The notes: a model not told the origin generated them from the sequence alone. 64,000 bases of DNA from Chlamydia felis Fe/C-56 (GCF_000009945.1 NC_007899.1:434001-498000), one strand, 5' to 3'. Positions 1 through 10,177 are shown, numbered from the stretch's first letter. Program-made: numbers and translations.

Positions 1-1
1 A

Positions 2-1147
2 GTTGTCTTTGCCTCTCTTTCTATAGCATTCGCTTCGGTTCTTATTTGTGGGCTGACGGAGCCAGTATTTATTGTGGGTTTAGCATTATCTCTCGCCCTG
101 TTGGCTATAATGCTTTCCATTCAAATATATGGCTATGCAAAGTATCAGAGGTTGGGGACTGTTCATAAGCCCGCCTTGGATTTAAATTACAAAGCCAGCC
201 CCATCCCAGGACATATTCTTTATACAATAAAGCGGTGCTATCCTGATACAGTTCTCCAAATATGTTTAAAGCAGAATTTAACTATTCAGGAGGTGCGCCT
301 TCTTATAGATGGATTGATTCAGGGTTATGTCTTAGAAAATTATCTTCCAGATTTTCAAGAAAAGATTCGAGATGACTATGAGGGGGTTAAAGTAGATTGT
401 CAGTCCTTTTCTATGACTCCTTTGGATAATGTTTTACTTTGTGAATGTCCTTTTTATTTTATAAAACAGTTCATTGACTTGGGTCCTAAAGAGTTTCCAG
501 AGGCAAAAAATTTGCCTCCGGAAATTTACTGGATGTCTCGTATGGGACTATCAGAAAACTCAAGTACTGTTTTTCATCCAAGTATTTGGCTGTTATCCCG
601 CATTGTATCAGAAGTCGAGTATCAGACTCTTCTTAATCACGCTAGAAACAATACTTGGGATCAAGCACAAGATTTAGTGGCAGATTTGAAAAGACGCATG
701 AAAGCTTTCTTAAAAGAAGATTTAGGCCACGTAGTCTCGCAAGCAAAAGTAAATCTGAATTTGAGTATAGGATCTTGTGATTGGTTGTTTCGCTTATGTA
801 CACATGGTGTGTGCTGGGAGCAATTGAGGTTGTTTGAATTTGTGCATTTCGGATTTATCAGTTTCATATCGAATTTAGAGCAACAATCCGGGGAGAGCGG
901 TTTTTTAGCTCAAAGCACGGCCTCTGTTTATCCTTATCTTTTTGAATCACAAGAAAACTTTGATCCTGGGGTTGCTCTACTTTCTTGGAGGGAATGGGTA
1001 GAGAATTATACAGCAGCAGGAGAAAAAGATAGACAATGTGGAGCGCGTCAGGGTATTTTAGCCATTTTAAAAAAATGTAGTAAGAATGCCGCTTTAAAAG
1101 AACGTCTTGATGAAGAGTTGTCAGCTATTTCCGCGTCATCGAATTGA
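2..1147 (+). CDS. Inc-like membrane protein, DUF1389-type, 5' truncated by window edge
   Basis: The reading frame is open back to the first bases of the window, so the true start lies upstream; a GTG at 74 would be only an internal start. The visible N-terminus is two adjacent hydrophobic segments separated by a short turn (around LICGLTEPVFIVG), the bilobed hairpin typical of chlamydial inclusion membrane proteins. A soluble domain of about 320 residues follows. The layout of a helix pair followed by a 'KP..P.G....I...YP' region and a WMSRMG motif resembles the Chlamydia-specific DUF1389 family; this is recalled, not searched. Function is unknown. The next gene is about 670 bases away, so it is not co-transcribed in any obvious way with rpiA. 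Confidence 0.7.
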   Translation, partial: VVFASLSIAFASVLICGLTEPVFIVGLALSLALLAIMLSIQIYGYAKYQRLGTVHKPALDLNYKASPIPGHILYTIKRCYPDTVLQICLKQNLTIQEVRLLIDGLIQGYVLENYLPDFQEKIRDDYEGVKVDCQSFSMTPLDNVLLCECPFYFIKQFIDLGPKEFPEAKNLPPEIYWMSRMGLSENSSTVFHPSIWLLSRIVSEVEYQTLLNHARNNTWDQAQDLVADLKRRMKAFLKEDLGHVVSQAKVNLNLSIGSCDWLFRLCTHGVCWEQLRLFEFVHFGFISFISNLEQQSGESGFLAQSTASVYPYLFESQENFDPGVALLSWREWVENYTAAGEKDRQCGARQGILAILKKCSKNAALKERLDEELSAISASSN

Positions 1148-1820
1148 TTCCGGTACTCGAGATATGTGTTTAGATCTTAAGTTTTTGGAATTCTCTTAAT
1201 GGATCTCCGCCTCCTTGATTGACTTAAATTCTGTGTCAGAGGATCTACCTTTTGTGTGTTGTCTTTTTGGGTTTTTAAAGCACGGTTTCCTATGGCTGCA
1301 TACAGTTTTCTCTATACTCTCTTTAATAATCTCTTCGGTTCTTGTGGGGGGGTATGTTTTTATCAAAGATAGATTTGCGAACTGAGAGGGAGGTAGTTTT
1401 CCTTAGGACTTTTTGTTTTTTAGGGATTCTTTCCTTGGGGAATTTATGGGACTGTTGTTGGAGAGAATGCTGTAACTAACACGTGTCCCGTGCTTATTAC
1501 ATGTTATTGTTCAAGCTTCTCTTTGTTTATTAGGTACAGGCGTAAGATCAGGTGCCAGACGAGGATAGAGTCTTTCTTTATTTTTTTTGTTCGCGAAAAC
1601 TGTCAGTGCAAACGCGTAGTAATTATACATCTAGCCATATTAAAAAACCCTTCTTGCAGTTTAATGAGGTCGATTGCTTTTATCCTGTTGTAATGGATAC
1701 ATCCATATTTGACCTTGCAGTTGCCATTGTATTAATATGCCTCAGGCTTTTAGTTTTTATACGAAAATATAGAGATTGTGTGAGCCAAAGGATGGAGAGA
1801 AGTAAAGAAATAGAGGTGTT
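1148..1820 (+). other. Gene-poor gap with short membrane-segment ORFs
   Basis: No convincing gene fills these 673 bases. A 56-codon frame at 1215-1385 (TTG start, no clear ribosome binding site) encodes a hydrophobic segment (HTVFSILSLIISSVLVGGYV). A 43-codon frame from ATG 1693 to 1824 encodes another (FDLAVAIVLICLRLLVFI). Either could be a small membrane protein, but together they look more like the remains of a decayed Inc-like gene. A purine-rich GAGGGAGG at about 1386 is followed by no long frame. The start of rpiA (GTG, preceded by GAGG) lies at the right edge. Confidence 0.4.
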
Positions 1821-2522
1821 GTGAAAGAAGATCCCTATTTAGATGTGAAAAAGCGTTTAGCTCGTGAAGCAGCAGCTTTAGTAACTTCTGGAATGCTTGT
1901 GGGACTGGGAAGTGGTTCTACATCTAGAGAATTTATTAAAGCTATTGCTGAAAGGTTGGCGAAGGAAAACTTAGATATTTGTGCGGTAGCTTCTTCGCAA
2001 GAGTCTTATTCTTTAGCGAGTAGTTTAGGAATTCCCCTGATTGATGATGAAAATTTTACTTCTGTCGATCTTGTTGTTGATGGAGCCGATGAGATAGATC
2101 CCCAACTGCGTATGATTAAAGGTGGTGGAGGCGCTATTTTTAGAGAGAAGATTCTGTTGCAATCGAGTCAACGACGTTTGATACTTGCTGATGAAAGTAA
2201 AAGTGTTAAGGTTTTAGGGAAATTTGGTCTTCCCGTAGAGATTAGTCCTTATGGTAGATCTTCTATTATAGCTGCCTTAGAAGCTATAGGATATTTGGGA
2301 AATTTAAGAAAGAATTCTCGAGGGGGATTTTTTATCACCAATAATGGAAATTATATTTACGATATTCATACACCGAATATATATCCTCATCCCGAGGAAG
2401 ATCTTTTGAAGCTGTTACAAATTCATGGTATTATTGAGGTCGGGTTTGTTATAGCGAATGTTGAGGTATGGTTTGGTTATACCAATGGTCAGATTTGCAA
2501 AGAGAACACCGGCATAGTATGA
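1821..2522 (+). CDS. rpiA: Ribose-5-phosphate isomerase A
   Basis: Interconverts ribose 5-phosphate and ribulose 5-phosphate in the cytosolic pentose phosphate pathway. The 233-residue length is normal for RpiA. Family signatures are visible: the phosphate-binding GLGSGSTS near residue 30, the DGADEID motif near residue 90 that carries the catalytic acid, and [13 protein letters not shown] just after it. The start is GTG at 1821, with GAGG a few bases upstream. The stop overlaps the ATG of the next gene by four bases (ATGA), implying translational coupling. Confidence 0.95.
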   Translation: MKEDPYLDVKKRLAREAAALVTSGMLVGLGSGSTSREFIKAIAERLAKENLDICAVASSQESYSLASSLGIPLIDDENFTSVDLVVDGADEIDPQLRMIKGGGGAIFREKILLQSSQRRLILADESKSVKVLGKFGLPVEISPYGRSSIIAALEAIGYLGNLRKNSRGGFFITNNGNYIYDIHTPNIYPHPEEDLLKLLQIHGIIEVGFVIANVEVWFGYTNGQICKENTGIV

Positions 2523-2959
2523 GTATAGAGAAAGAGCTGCTCCAGGATACCCCTTTAGTTTTGCTTAACTTTTATAAGTTAGTAAGCTTTTGTCACTACG
2601 CAGGGATTATCCTTGGTACCGAAGAGAAAAAGTTTGCGATATACGGGCATGCCTCTATGGGCCAGGCTTTTCAAAATTCTGATCCGGCACATTTTTCTTT
2701 ATCGAGACCGCTGACTCACGACCTTTTAAATTTTGTTTTTTCGGGTTTTGATATCCATGTATTGCGTGTAGTTATAAGTGACTACAAAGATAATGTTTTC
2801 TACACACGTATGTTTTTAGAACAAAAACAGGGAGATTTTCTCTATATCACCGATGTTGATGCTCGTCCTAGCGACAGCATTCCTCTAGCGCTTATACATA
2901 AAATTCCTATTCTTTGTGTGAAGTCTGTATTTGATGCTGCCGTAGCTTATGAAGAATAA
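2519..2959 (+). CDS. Bifunctional nuclease (BFN/DUF151) domain protein
   Basis: The 146-residue protein starts at ATG 2519, overlapping the rpiA stop as ATGA; longer upstream starts would lie inside rpiA. The sequence has the BFN/DUF151 pattern: a strand-rich N-terminal half, then '[17 protein letters not shown]' and '[30 protein letters not shown]', where the DARPSDAI-like segment is the family hallmark. Some DUF151 members have reported DNase/RNase activity, but the activity here is inferred only from family. Its tight coupling to rpiA and closeness to yqgE suggest one transcription unit. Confidence 0.8.
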   Translation: MSIEKELLQDTPLVLLNFYKLVSFCHYAGIILGTEEKKFAIYGHASMGQAFQNSDPAHFSLSRPLTHDLLNFVFSGFDIHVLRVVISDYKDNVFYTRMFLEQKQGDFLYITDVDARPSDSIPLALIHKIPILCVKSVFDAAVAYEE

Positions 2960-2980
2960 AATAAAATACCACGGTATCTT

Positions 2981-3550
2981 ATGGAAAAAATTCCCTATGC
3001 TATTTTAGAGAAAGGTTCGTTATTATTAGCCTCTCCTGATACTGATCAGGGAGTATTTGCTCGTAGTGTAATTTTACTATGCGAGCACAGCCTTAATGGT
3101 TCCTTTGGGCTAATTCTAAATAAGACATTAGGGTTGGAGCTTGCTGACGATATCTTTTCTTTTGATAAAGTAACAAATAATAACATTCGTTTTTGCATGG
3201 GAGGCCCTCTACAAGCAAATCAAATGATGTTGTTGCATTCATGTTCAGAAATTCCTGAACAGACTTTAGAAATCTGTCCTTCTGTATATTTGGGAGGGGA
3301 TTTATCTTTTTTGCAAGAGATTGCTGCTAGTGATGCTGGACCAATGATCAACCTGTGTTTTGGGTATAGTGGTTGGCAAGCAGGACAGCTAGAAAGAGAA
3401 TTTTTAGATGGCAATTGGTTTTTAGCTCCTGCAAGTTATGATTATGTATTCATGGATAACCCGGAAAACCTGTGGTCTAAGATCCTTAAAGATTTAGGCG
3501 GAAAATACGCGTCTTTATCAACAGTTCCAGAGAATCTTTTTCTAAATTAA
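2981..3550 (+). CDS. yqgE: YqgE/AlgH family protein (UPF0301)
   Basis: The 189-residue cytosolic protein matches the UPF0301/DUF179 family. It has KGSLLLASPDTDQGVFARSVILLCEHSLNGSFGLILNKT at the N-terminus, a GGPLQ turn near residue 73, and CFGYSGWQAGQLEREFLDGNWF near residue 125. The molecular function of this widespread family is not established. It starts 21 bases after the BFN gene and precedes hemL, whose leader contains a hairpin. Confidence 0.88.
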   Translation: MEKIPYAILEKGSLLLASPDTDQGVFARSVILLCEHSLNGSFGLILNKTLGLELADDIFSFDKVTNNNIRFCMGGPLQANQMMLLHSCSEIPEQTLEICPSVYLGGDLSFLQEIAASDAGPMINLCFGYSGWQAGQLEREFLDGNWFLAPASYDYVFMDNPENLWSKILKDLGGKYASLSTVPENLFLN

Positions 3551-3613
3551 CTTGGGTTATTTATTTAATCCCTAGCGAGTCTTTTCCTAGGTTTTAAAAT
3601 GGCTATGGCTCAG

Positions 3614-3643
3614 AATAATCCCGGATTTAAATAGGGGATTATT
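3614..3643 (+). promoter_or_regulatory. 9-bp hairpin occluding the hemL ribosome binding site
   Basis: AATAATCCC (3614-3622) and GGGATTATT (3635-3643) are perfect inverted repeats separated by 12 bases, and the second arm ends exactly before the hemL ATG. The right arm and the base before it contain the only good Shine-Dalgarno sequence (AGGGG, 3633-3637). In the transcript the stem would therefore mask ribosome binding. A regulatory role is inference; the base pairing is direct. Confidence 0.45.
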
Positions 3644-4957
3644 ATGCCGGTTATTGATGAGTCAACAATGACATATGCTGAAGCTTGTCGCTATTTTCCT
3701 GGAGGAGTCAATTCTCCTATACGCGCTTGCCTTCCCGTGAGGATTGTTCCTCCTATTGTTTCTAGCGCCTGTCGTGATATTTTCATAGATAGTTTTGGAA
3801 ATAATTTTATAGATTTCTGCGGATCTTGGGGATCGTTAATTCACGGTCATAGCCATCCGAAAATTTTAGATGCTATTTGTAATGCAGCATCTCATGGAAC
3901 CTCTTATGGACTTACTTCCGAAAATGAAATTTCTCTAGCATCTACCCTGTTTTCCTGTTTGGATCTCGAGGATTATAAATTGCGATTCGTCTCTTCTGGT
4001 ACAGAAGCGACAATGACTGCCGTACGTCTTGCCTGCGGGGTTACAAAATGCTCAATAATTGTTAAATTTTTAGGTTGTTATCATGGACACGCCGATGTCT
4101 TGTTAAAGGGGATTTCTGTAGATGAGAATAACCTTCAAAATGTTGCTCACATTGTGGATACCTATTTCGCCGGGCAGCCCTGCTTACCCCTAACTTTAAT
4201 TTTACCTTACAACGATGTGATGATTTTTGAAGAAGTCATGCATCAGATAGGAGAACGTGTTGCTTGTGTGATTTTTGAACCTATCTGCATTAATATGGGC
4301 GTTATTCTTCCAAAACATGGATTTATTGAGAGTATTTTAGCTATGTGCCGGCGTTATTCAGCTTTATCCATTATGGATGAAGTTGTTACTGGATTTCGCA
4401 TGGGAATTCGAGGTATGCGGTCTATAATGGATGTAACTGCCGATATTACTGTATATGGGAAAATCCTAGGTGGGGGGATGCCTGTTGCAGCGCTTCTAGC
4501 GCATCAAAATATTATGGATCATTTGCTTCCTTTAGGCACGGTATTTCAAGCAGGCACTCTTTCCGGGAATCCTGTTGCTATGGCTGCAGGAAAAGCCTCT
4601 ATAGAGCTTTGTTGTGAACCCAATTTTTATTCTAAATTAGAAAATCTGACAGAAGGATTCTTATCTCCTATAGAAGAAATAATTCGTTCTAAAGGATTTC
4701 CTGTATCTTTAGTAAGATCTGGTTCTATGTTTTCTTTTTTCTTTAGGGATACTCCTCCTGCTAATCTTAGTGAGGTGCAACAATGCGATCAGGAAAGATT
4801 TGGGTTATTTTATCGCCAGGCGTTTTCTCTAGGAGTGTATTTGTCCCCCGCCTCTACTGAAGCGAGCTTTATTTCTTCTGTACACAGTAGAGAAAATCTA
4901 GCCTATACGCAAAATGTGCTTATTGATAGTTTGGTGAAATCTTTCGACAACGTTTAA
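3644..4957 (+). CDS. hemL: Glutamate-1-semialdehyde 2,1-aminomutase
   Basis: PLP enzyme converting glutamate-1-semialdehyde to 5-aminolevulinate, the first committed intermediate of tetrapyrrole synthesis. The length of 437 residues fits. Class-III aminotransferase features in order: FPGGVNSPIRAC near the N-terminus (substrate gate), SSGTEATMTAVRLA near residue 120, YHGHAD near 146, MDEVVTGFR near 245, and the Schiff-base lysine in VYGKILGGGMPVAA near 270. Several positions differ from the usual consensus, including a short divergent C-terminus, but catalytic motifs are intact. Translation may be modulated by the hairpin just upstream of the ATG. Confidence 0.93.
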   Translation: MPVIDESTMTYAEACRYFPGGVNSPIRACLPVRIVPPIVSSACRDIFIDSFGNNFIDFCGSWGSLIHGHSHPKILDAICNAASHGTSYGLTSENEISLASTLFSCLDLEDYKLRFVSSGTEATMTAVRLACGVTKCSIIVKFLGCYHGHADVLLKGISVDENNLQNVAHIVDTYFAGQPCLPLTLILPYNDVMIFEEVMHQIGERVACVIFEPICINMGVILPKHGFIESILAMCRRYSALSIMDEVVTGFRMGIRGMRSIMDVTADITVYGKILGGGMPVAALLAHQNIMDHLLPLGTVFQAGTLSGNPVAMAAGKASIELCCEPNFYSKLENLTEGFLSPIEEIIRSKGFPVSLVRSGSMFSFFFRDTPPANLSEVQQCDQERFGLFYRQAFSLGVYLSPASTEASFISSVHSRENLAYTQNVLIDSLVKSFDNV

Positions 4958-4993
4958 GGTAAGGGATTTTCTCAAGGTTTTGAGGATACTGAC

Positions 4994-5779
4994 ATGGAGG
5001 CAAAAAAGCGTTCTCGTATTTTCCGCATACTTTATACATTTCCTTTGGAATTAGGTAGGTGGATGGGATTTACCTATGCGGTAATCAAAAGCTTTTCATG
5101 GAAAAAGAGCTTATTACGATCGACAAGCATGCAGGGTTACGATATCGGAGTGGCTTCTTTGCCAGTAGTTATGCTTACTGGAGCAGTTACAGGTATTGTT
5201 TTAGCCTTGCAGTCCTATTATCAATTAGGAATTCATGGCTTATCCTGCGCTATAGGATTTTTTGTTGTAAAAAGTATTTTGGTGGAGATTGGTCCAGTTC
5301 TTACTGCACTTGCTCTTTCGGGAAGAGTAGGGGGAGCAATCTCCGCCTTTTTAGGCACCATGCGCATGACAGAACAAGTGAGCGCTATGGAAACTTTAGG
5401 AGTGAATCCTTTAGAATATTTTGCTCTTCCTAGAATCATTGCGGGTATTATTGCCATGCCAGCTTTAGTCATTGCTGCGGTATGGGCTGGGATCTTTTGT
5501 GGGTATTTGCTGTGTCGTTGCGCATTTCAATTACCCGCGCATGTGTATTTACACATGGTATCGGGAAATGTATTGATATCCGATATTGTAATGGTCATTG
5601 TTAAGTCTTTAGTATTTGGATTCATTATCACATCTTTGGCTTGTTATCAGGGGTTAGGAAAGCATTGCCGTATTATGGATGTGGCAAAGGTAACCACAGC
5701 AGGAGTTGTAACTTCGTACATTTCCATTTTATTTGCAAATTGTGTGATTACAACATTTTTTCATCTTCTAGGCTACTAG
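4994..5779 (+). CDS. mlaE: MlaE-type ABC transporter permease
   Basis: Inner-membrane permease of the MCE/Mla phospholipid transport family, 261 residues. It shows about five hydrophobic helices and the MlaE signatures GAVTGIVLALQSYYQL and ALALSGRVGGAISAFLGTMRMTEQ, with EALxVNP-like METLGVNPLEYFALPR following. It lies ten bases ahead of the ATPase gene and two genes ahead of the MCE substrate-binding protein, giving a compact mlaEFD operon. No mlaA, mlaB or mlaC partner is visible in this window. Confidence 0.9.
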   Translation: MEAKKRSRIFRILYTFPLELGRWMGFTYAVIKSFSWKKSLLRSTSMQGYDIGVASLPVVMLTGAVTGIVLALQSYYQLGIHGLSCAIGFFVVKSILVEIGPVLTALALSGRVGGAISAFLGTMRMTEQVSAMETLGVNPLEYFALPRIIAGIIAMPALVIAAVWAGIFCGYLLCRCAFQLPAHVYLHMVSGNVLISDIVMVIVKSLVFGFIITSLACYQGLGKHCRIMDVAKVTTAGVVTSYISILFANCVITTFFHLLGY

Positions 5780-5789
5780 GGGGAGGGAT

Positions 5790-6563
5790 ATGGTAGAGCC
5801 CTGGATTTCTGTAGATCGGATTTATAAGAGTTATTACGATAACGAAGGTCAGGGTCATACGGTATTACATGGGATTTCTCTCCAGGTATTTCCTGATGAA
5901 TTGTTAGTGATTTTAGGGAAATCCGGAACAGGAAAAAGTGTGCTTCTTCGTCATATTATGGGACTAGAAGTCCCTGATTCTGGAAAGGTGCGTTATGCCA
6001 AAGAACTCACATATAAAGGGCGTTTAAAAGACCTCACCATTAGTATGGTATTTCAAGGGGGAGCTCTTTTTGATTTTCTTTCTGTTAGAGAGAATGTTGC
6101 CTTCGGTCTTCATGCTTATAATGAACGTTATAAGGTGTTTTCTCAAGGAGAGATAAATGCTAAAGTAAATCAGGCTTTATCCAATGTGGGATTAAGTTAT
6201 GCTGCAGATTTTATGCCGAATAAGTTGTCGGGCGGTATGGTGAAGCGAGTCGCTTTAGCGCGTTCTTTAGTCTATTCTCCAAAACTTGTTCTTTATGATG
6301 AGCCTACGGCTGGTTTGGATCCTATGACAAGTCGAGAAATGACGCAGTTAATTTTTCGATTGCGTAAGGAGCAAGGAATTGGAGGGATTGTCATTACTCA
6401 TGATATTACATTAGCGTTAGCTCTTGCTGATCGAATTGCAATTCACCATCAAGGAACCATACCGCGTATCTATACAAAGGAAGAATTTATACAGACAAAT
6501 GATGCTTTGGCGAGGCAATTTTTTGCCGGACAGTATTATGAAATGCCGATTAAGGAGGGCTAG
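5790..6563 (+). CDS. mlaF: MlaF-type ABC transporter ATP-binding protein
   Basis: Cytosolic ATPase, 257 residues, that would energise the MlaE permease. Visible motifs: Walker A GKSGTGKSVLLRHI near residue 44, Q-loop MVFQGGALFDFLSV, signature LSGGMVKRVALARSL, Walker B LVLYDEPTAGLDP, and the switch histidine in VITHD. The GALFDFL sequence after the Q-loop is characteristic of the Mla/TGD3 branch. Its stop overlaps the GTG start of the MCE gene by one base. Confidence 0.93.
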   Translation: MVEPWISVDRIYKSYYDNEGQGHTVLHGISLQVFPDELLVILGKSGTGKSVLLRHIMGLEVPDSGKVRYAKELTYKGRLKDLTISMVFQGGALFDFLSVRENVAFGLHAYNERYKVFSQGEINAKVNQALSNVGLSYAADFMPNKLSGGMVKRVALARSLVYSPKLVLYDEPTAGLDPMTSREMTQLIFRLRKEQGIGGIVITHDITLALALADRIAIHHQGTIPRIYTKEEFIQTNDALARQFFAGQYYEMPIKEG

Positions 6564-7366
6564 TGTCTAGAGAAGATCGTAAAGCAATATTTTTTGGATT
6601 ATTTCTTTGTATAGGGATTCTCGGTTTGTTTTCTATAATGTTATTCACGCCAAAGAGTCGAGGTAATGGAAAGCAAGAAATCCATGTGGCCTTCACCCAT
6701 ATTAGTGGAGTGAGCAAGGGAATGAATGTTTGCTTAGCTGGTAAGGTCGTCGGTTCAGTGGCTTCCGTGCATAATATTATGGATAAGGGCATTGTTGGAG
6801 ATTCTGGGCAATTATATTGCTATGAGTTGGTCTTGAAAATTGACTCAGGAATTTCTTTATATAAAGATGACACTTTTGCAATGTACTCTCCCAAGATCAT
6901 AGGAGAATCTATTGTGAATATCATTCCGGGAAGGATAAGAGATGAAAATAACCGTCTTTATGCTCAGGATTTAGTCTATGGTAATAATATTGATCCCATA
7001 GAGAAGTTAGTCCAATGTGTGGACAGGGCGGACAAGGTCTTGGGAAAACTAGAAGAAGAAACCTCGAACGTTTATTCTAAATTATTGACTTTGCTTGATG
7101 AAGAGAAGGATGCTTCTTTAGTGAAGCAAGCGCGATTGGCAACCGAGTCAATACATAAAAGTGCTGATAGGCTGTCAGAATGCTTGGGGAAGGGGCGTGT
7201 TGAACGTATCGATGGATTAATGAATGATTGCCGAGACATTGCCTCCAACGTTAAAAATTACGGATTATTATATCAATACAACTCACGGTGGAAAAAACAG
7301 CAAAAAGCTAAAGATAAGAAAAAACTGAGTGAGGAACAACAACAAGTTGCTCTGGAAAATAGGTAG
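6563..7366 (+). CDS. mlaD: MlaD-like MCE-domain lipid transport protein
   Basis: The 267-residue protein has one N-terminal transmembrane anchor (IFFGLFLCIGILGLFSIMLF) and an MCE domain around residues 37-125 (VAFTHISGVSKGMNVCLAGKVVGSV is the recognisable core). A helical C-terminal region ends in a lysine/glutamine-rich tail (KKQQKAKDKKKLSEEQQQ). MCE proteins form periplasmic rings that pass lipids between membranes. The start is GTG 6563, overlapping the mlaF stop. The basic tail is unusual but plausible for a lineage-specific version. Confidence 0.88.
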   Translation: MSREDRKAIFFGLFLCIGILGLFSIMLFTPKSRGNGKQEIHVAFTHISGVSKGMNVCLAGKVVGSVASVHNIMDKGIVGDSGQLYCYELVLKIDSGISLYKDDTFAMYSPKIIGESIVNIIPGRIRDENNRLYAQDLVYGNNIDPIEKLVQCVDRADKVLGKLEEETSNVYSKLLTLLDEEKDASLVKQARLATESIHKSADRLSECLGKGRVERIDGLMNDCRDIASNVKNYGLLYQYNSRWKKQQKAKDKKKLSEEQQQVALENR

Positions 7367-7426
7367 ATTTTTTGTTTTCTCTATGCAATGAATAAAATGT
7401 TTTCAGCAGAGTGTTAAGGCTGTTTT

Positions 7427-10021
7427 ATGGATAAGATTTCGGATGCGGTAAGCGAAGCTCTAGAAAAAGCTTTTGAGCTCGCTAAATCAGCAAAAAATCC
7501 TTATGTAAGTGAAAACCATTTTCTTAAATGTCTTTTAGAAAATACTGAGTCATTATTTTATTTGATAATAAAAGACATACAAAGCAACCCCAAATTACTT
7601 ATTACTGCAGTGGACGAGGCCCTTTCTCTAGAGCCCTCTGTTGTCAGTGGAGATGCTATGCCTAAGCCTTCTCCAGGGCTACAAAGTCTACTTTTAGATG
7701 CTAGGCAAACGGCTAAAGATCTCGGAGATGAGTACCTTTCTGGAGATCATGTACTCCTAGCTTTTTGGAAATCCAATAAGGAGCCTTTCGCTTCTTGGAA
7801 AAAAACGGTAAAAGTATCCTTAGATGATCTCAAGAAACTCATTATTAATATAAGGCGTGGAAATCGTATGGACTCTCCTAGCGCAGAAAATAATCTTCGG
7901 GGCCTAGAAAAGTATTGTAAGAACTTAACCTCGTTAGCAAAAGATGGAAAATTAGATCCTGTGATTGGTAGGGACGAAGAAATTCGTCGTACAGTTCAAG
8001 TTTTATCACGAAGAACTAAAAATAACCCCATGCTTATAGGTGAGCCTGGAGTTGGGAAAACAGCAATTGCTGAGGGGCTGGCCCTGCGTATTATTCAGGG
8101 GGATGTGCCAGAAAGCTTAAAAGGTAAACAGCTCTACGTTTTGGATATGGGAGCATTAATTGCCGGAGCAAAATATCGCGGAGAATTCGAAGAGCGCTTA
8201 AAAAGTGTGCTTAAAGATGTAGAGTCTGTGGATGGTGAGAGTATTTTATTCATTGATGAAGTGCATACTCTTGTAGGTGCTGGAGCTACTGATGGTGCTA
8301 TGGATGCTGCAAATTTATTAAAGCCCGCTTTAGCAAGAGGTACTCTGCATTGTATCGGAGCTACAACTCTTAATGAATACCAAAAATATATAGAAAAAGA
8401 TGCCGCTTTAGAACGGCGTTTCCAGCCTATTTTTGTAACAGAACCTTCTTTAGAAGACGCCGTGTTTATTCTTCGCGGTCTTCGTGAGAAGTATGAAATT
8501 TTCCATGGCGTGCGTATTACTGAGGGAGCATTAAATGCTGCCGTTCTTCTTTCTTATAGATATATTCCCGATCGTTTTCTTCCAGATAAGGCGATTGACT
8601 TGATAGACGAGGCTGCAAGTTTAATTCGCATGCAAATCGGAAGTTTGCCCCTGCCTATCGATGAGAAAGAGCGGGAACTCGCTGCTTTGATTGTTAAGCA
8701 AGAAGCCATAAAACGTGAAAAAGCTCCTTCATATCAAGAAGAAGCGGAGGCTATGCAGCAGTCTATAGATCAGCTTAAGGAAGAGTTGGCAGTTTTGCGT
8801 CTGCGTTGGGATGAGGAGAAAAAACTTATCTCAGGCCTTAAGGAGAAAAAGAATTCTTTAGAAAATATGAAGTTTTCTGAAGAAGAAGCTGAACGCGTTG
8901 CTGATTACAATCGTGTAGCAGAGCTACGCTATAGTTTAATTCCTGCTCTTGAAGAAGAAATTCGTCAAGATGAAGAAGCTTTAAATCAAAGAGACAATCG
9001 CCTTCTTCAAGAAGAAGTGGATGAGCGTCTTATTGCTCAGGTAGTGGCAAATTGGACAGGAATTCCTGTTCAGAAAATGTTAGAAGGCGAAGCCGAGAAG
9101 CTTCTCGTTTTAGAAGAGTCTTTAGAAGAGCGCGTTGTTGGTCAGCCATTTGCTATTGCAGCTGTTAGTGATTCTATACGTGCTGCCCGTGTAGGACTTA
9201 GTGATCCTCAACGACCTTTAGGAGTTTTCTTATTTTTGGGGCCTACGGGAGTGGGGAAAACAGAACTTGCTAAAGCTCTCGCAGATCTTTTGTTTAATAA
9301 AGAAGAGGCGATGGTACGCTTTGACATGACCGAATATATGGAAAAACATTCCGTATCCAAATTGATAGGATCGCCTCCAGGTTATGTAGGTTACGAAGAA
9401 GGGGGAAGTCTTTCTGAAGCTTTACGTCGACGTCCTTATTCCGTCGTGCTGTTTGATGAAATTGAAAAAGCAGATAAAGAAGTATTTAATATTCTCTTGC
9501 AAATCTTTGATGAAGGCATTCTTACGGATAGTAAAAAGCGTAAGGTAAATTGTAAAAATGCCTTATTCATTATGACTTCAAATATAGGTTCTCAAGAACT
9601 TGCCGATTACTGCGCTAAGAAGGGAAGAGAGGTAAGTAAGGAGACTGTATTATCGGTAGTTTCCCCAGAATTAAAGAAATACTTCAGTCCAGAGTTTATC
9701 AATCGTATTGATGATATTCTTCCTTTTGTTCCTTTGAATACCGAAGATATTGTAAAAATTGTCGGTATTCAGATGCGTAGAGTGGCTCAACGCTTGTTAG
9801 AAAGACGTGTAACATTAACTTGGGATGATTCTGTGATACTCTATTTAAGTGAGCACGGTTATGACAGTTCCTTTGGAGCACGGCCCTTAAAACGGTTAAT
9901 TCAACAGAAGGTAGTCACCTTGTTATCAAAAGCTTTGCTTAAAGGCGATATTAAATCAGATACGTCTATAGAGCTTACAATGTCTCGGGATGTCTTGCTT
10001 TTCAAAAAAGTTAGCGGTTAG
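7427..10021 (+). CDS. clpB: ATP-dependent disaggregase ClpB
   Basis: Hsp100 chaperone that resolves protein aggregates with DnaK. The 864 residues show the full ClpB architecture: N-terminal Clp repeat domain (1-150), first AAA module with Walker [14 protein letters not shown] near residue 205, a coiled-coil middle domain (about 405-520, rich in E/K/L), second AAA module with [14 protein letters not shown] near 605, and the C-terminal [11 protein letters not shown]. The middle domain separates it from ClpA and ClpC. A TAAGG site precedes the ATG by eight bases. A strong terminator follows the stop. No CIRCE-type inverted repeat was seen just upstream. Confidence 0.97.
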   Translation: MDKISDAVSEALEKAFELAKSAKNPYVSENHFLKCLLENTESLFYLIIKDIQSNPKLLITAVDEALSLEPSVVSGDAMPKPSPGLQSLLLDARQTAKDLGDEYLSGDHVLLAFWKSNKEPFASWKKTVKVSLDDLKKLIINIRRGNRMDSPSAENNLRGLEKYCKNLTSLAKDGKLDPVIGRDEEIRRTVQVLSRRTKNNPMLIGEPGVGKTAIAEGLALRIIQGDVPESLKGKQLYVLDMGALIAGAKYRGEFEERLKSVLKDVESVDGESILFIDEVHTLVGAGATDGAMDAANLLKPALARGTLHCIGATTLNEYQKYIEKDAALERRFQPIFVTEPSLEDAVFILRGLREKYEIFHGVRITEGALNAAVLLSYRYIPDRFLPDKAIDLIDEAASLIRMQIGSLPLPIDEKERELAALIVKQEAIKREKAPSYQEEAEAMQQSIDQLKEELAVLRLRWDEEKKLISGLKEKKNSLENMKFSEEEAERVADYNRVAELRYSLIPALEEEIRQDEEALNQRDNRLLQEEVDERLIAQVVANWTGIPVQKMLEGEAEKLLVLEESLEERVVGQPFAIAAVSDSIRAARVGLSDPQRPLGVFLFLGPTGVGKTELAKALADLLFNKEEAMVRFDMTEYMEKHSVSKLIGSPPGYVGYEEGGSLSEALRRRPYSVVLFDEIEKADKEVFNILLQIFDEGILTDSKKRKVNCKNALFIMTSNIGSQELADYCAKKGREVSKETVLSVVSPELKKYFSPEFINRIDDILPFVPLNTEDIVKIVGIQMRRVAQRLLERRVTLTWDDSVILYLSEHGYDSSFGARPLKRLIQQKVVTLLSKALLKGDIKSDTSIELTMSRDVLLFKKVSG

Positions 10022-10054
10022 TCATTAGTATAGCCGTTTGTTACTGTGATTCTA

Positions 10055-10100
10055 GATCCTCTTGCTCAAGTATTTTTTTTAGAGCAGAGGGTCTTTTTTT
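10055..10100 (+). terminator. Rho-independent terminator after clpB
   Basis: GATCCTCTTGCTC (10055-10067) can pair with GAGCAGAGGGTC (10082-10093), with one bulged T and a G-T pair. Seven T residues follow directly (10094-10100). This is a standard intrinsic terminator for the rightward clpB transcript. Confidence 0.85.
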
Positions 10101-10141
10101 ATGCTTCAAATACATAATGTTTTGAAAGAAACTGAGAGAGG

Positions 10142-10164
10142 CCCTGCCCCGGGATGGGGCAGGG
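10142..10164 (-). terminator. GC-rich hairpin after the leftward Pmp gene
   Basis: CCCTGCCCC (10142-10150) and GGGGCAGGG (10156-10164) are perfect 9-bp inverted repeats with a five-base loop. They lie 14 bases past the stop of the leftward Pmp gene. There is no uninterrupted T run after the stem on the minus strand, so termination efficiency is uncertain. Confidence 0.55.
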
Positions 10165-10177
10165 GAGGTGGATGAGA

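Noticed and set aside
1490-1693. 67-codon frame in the gap before rpiA
   Set aside because: Basic, low-complexity composition with no start signal and overlapped by another frame; looks random.
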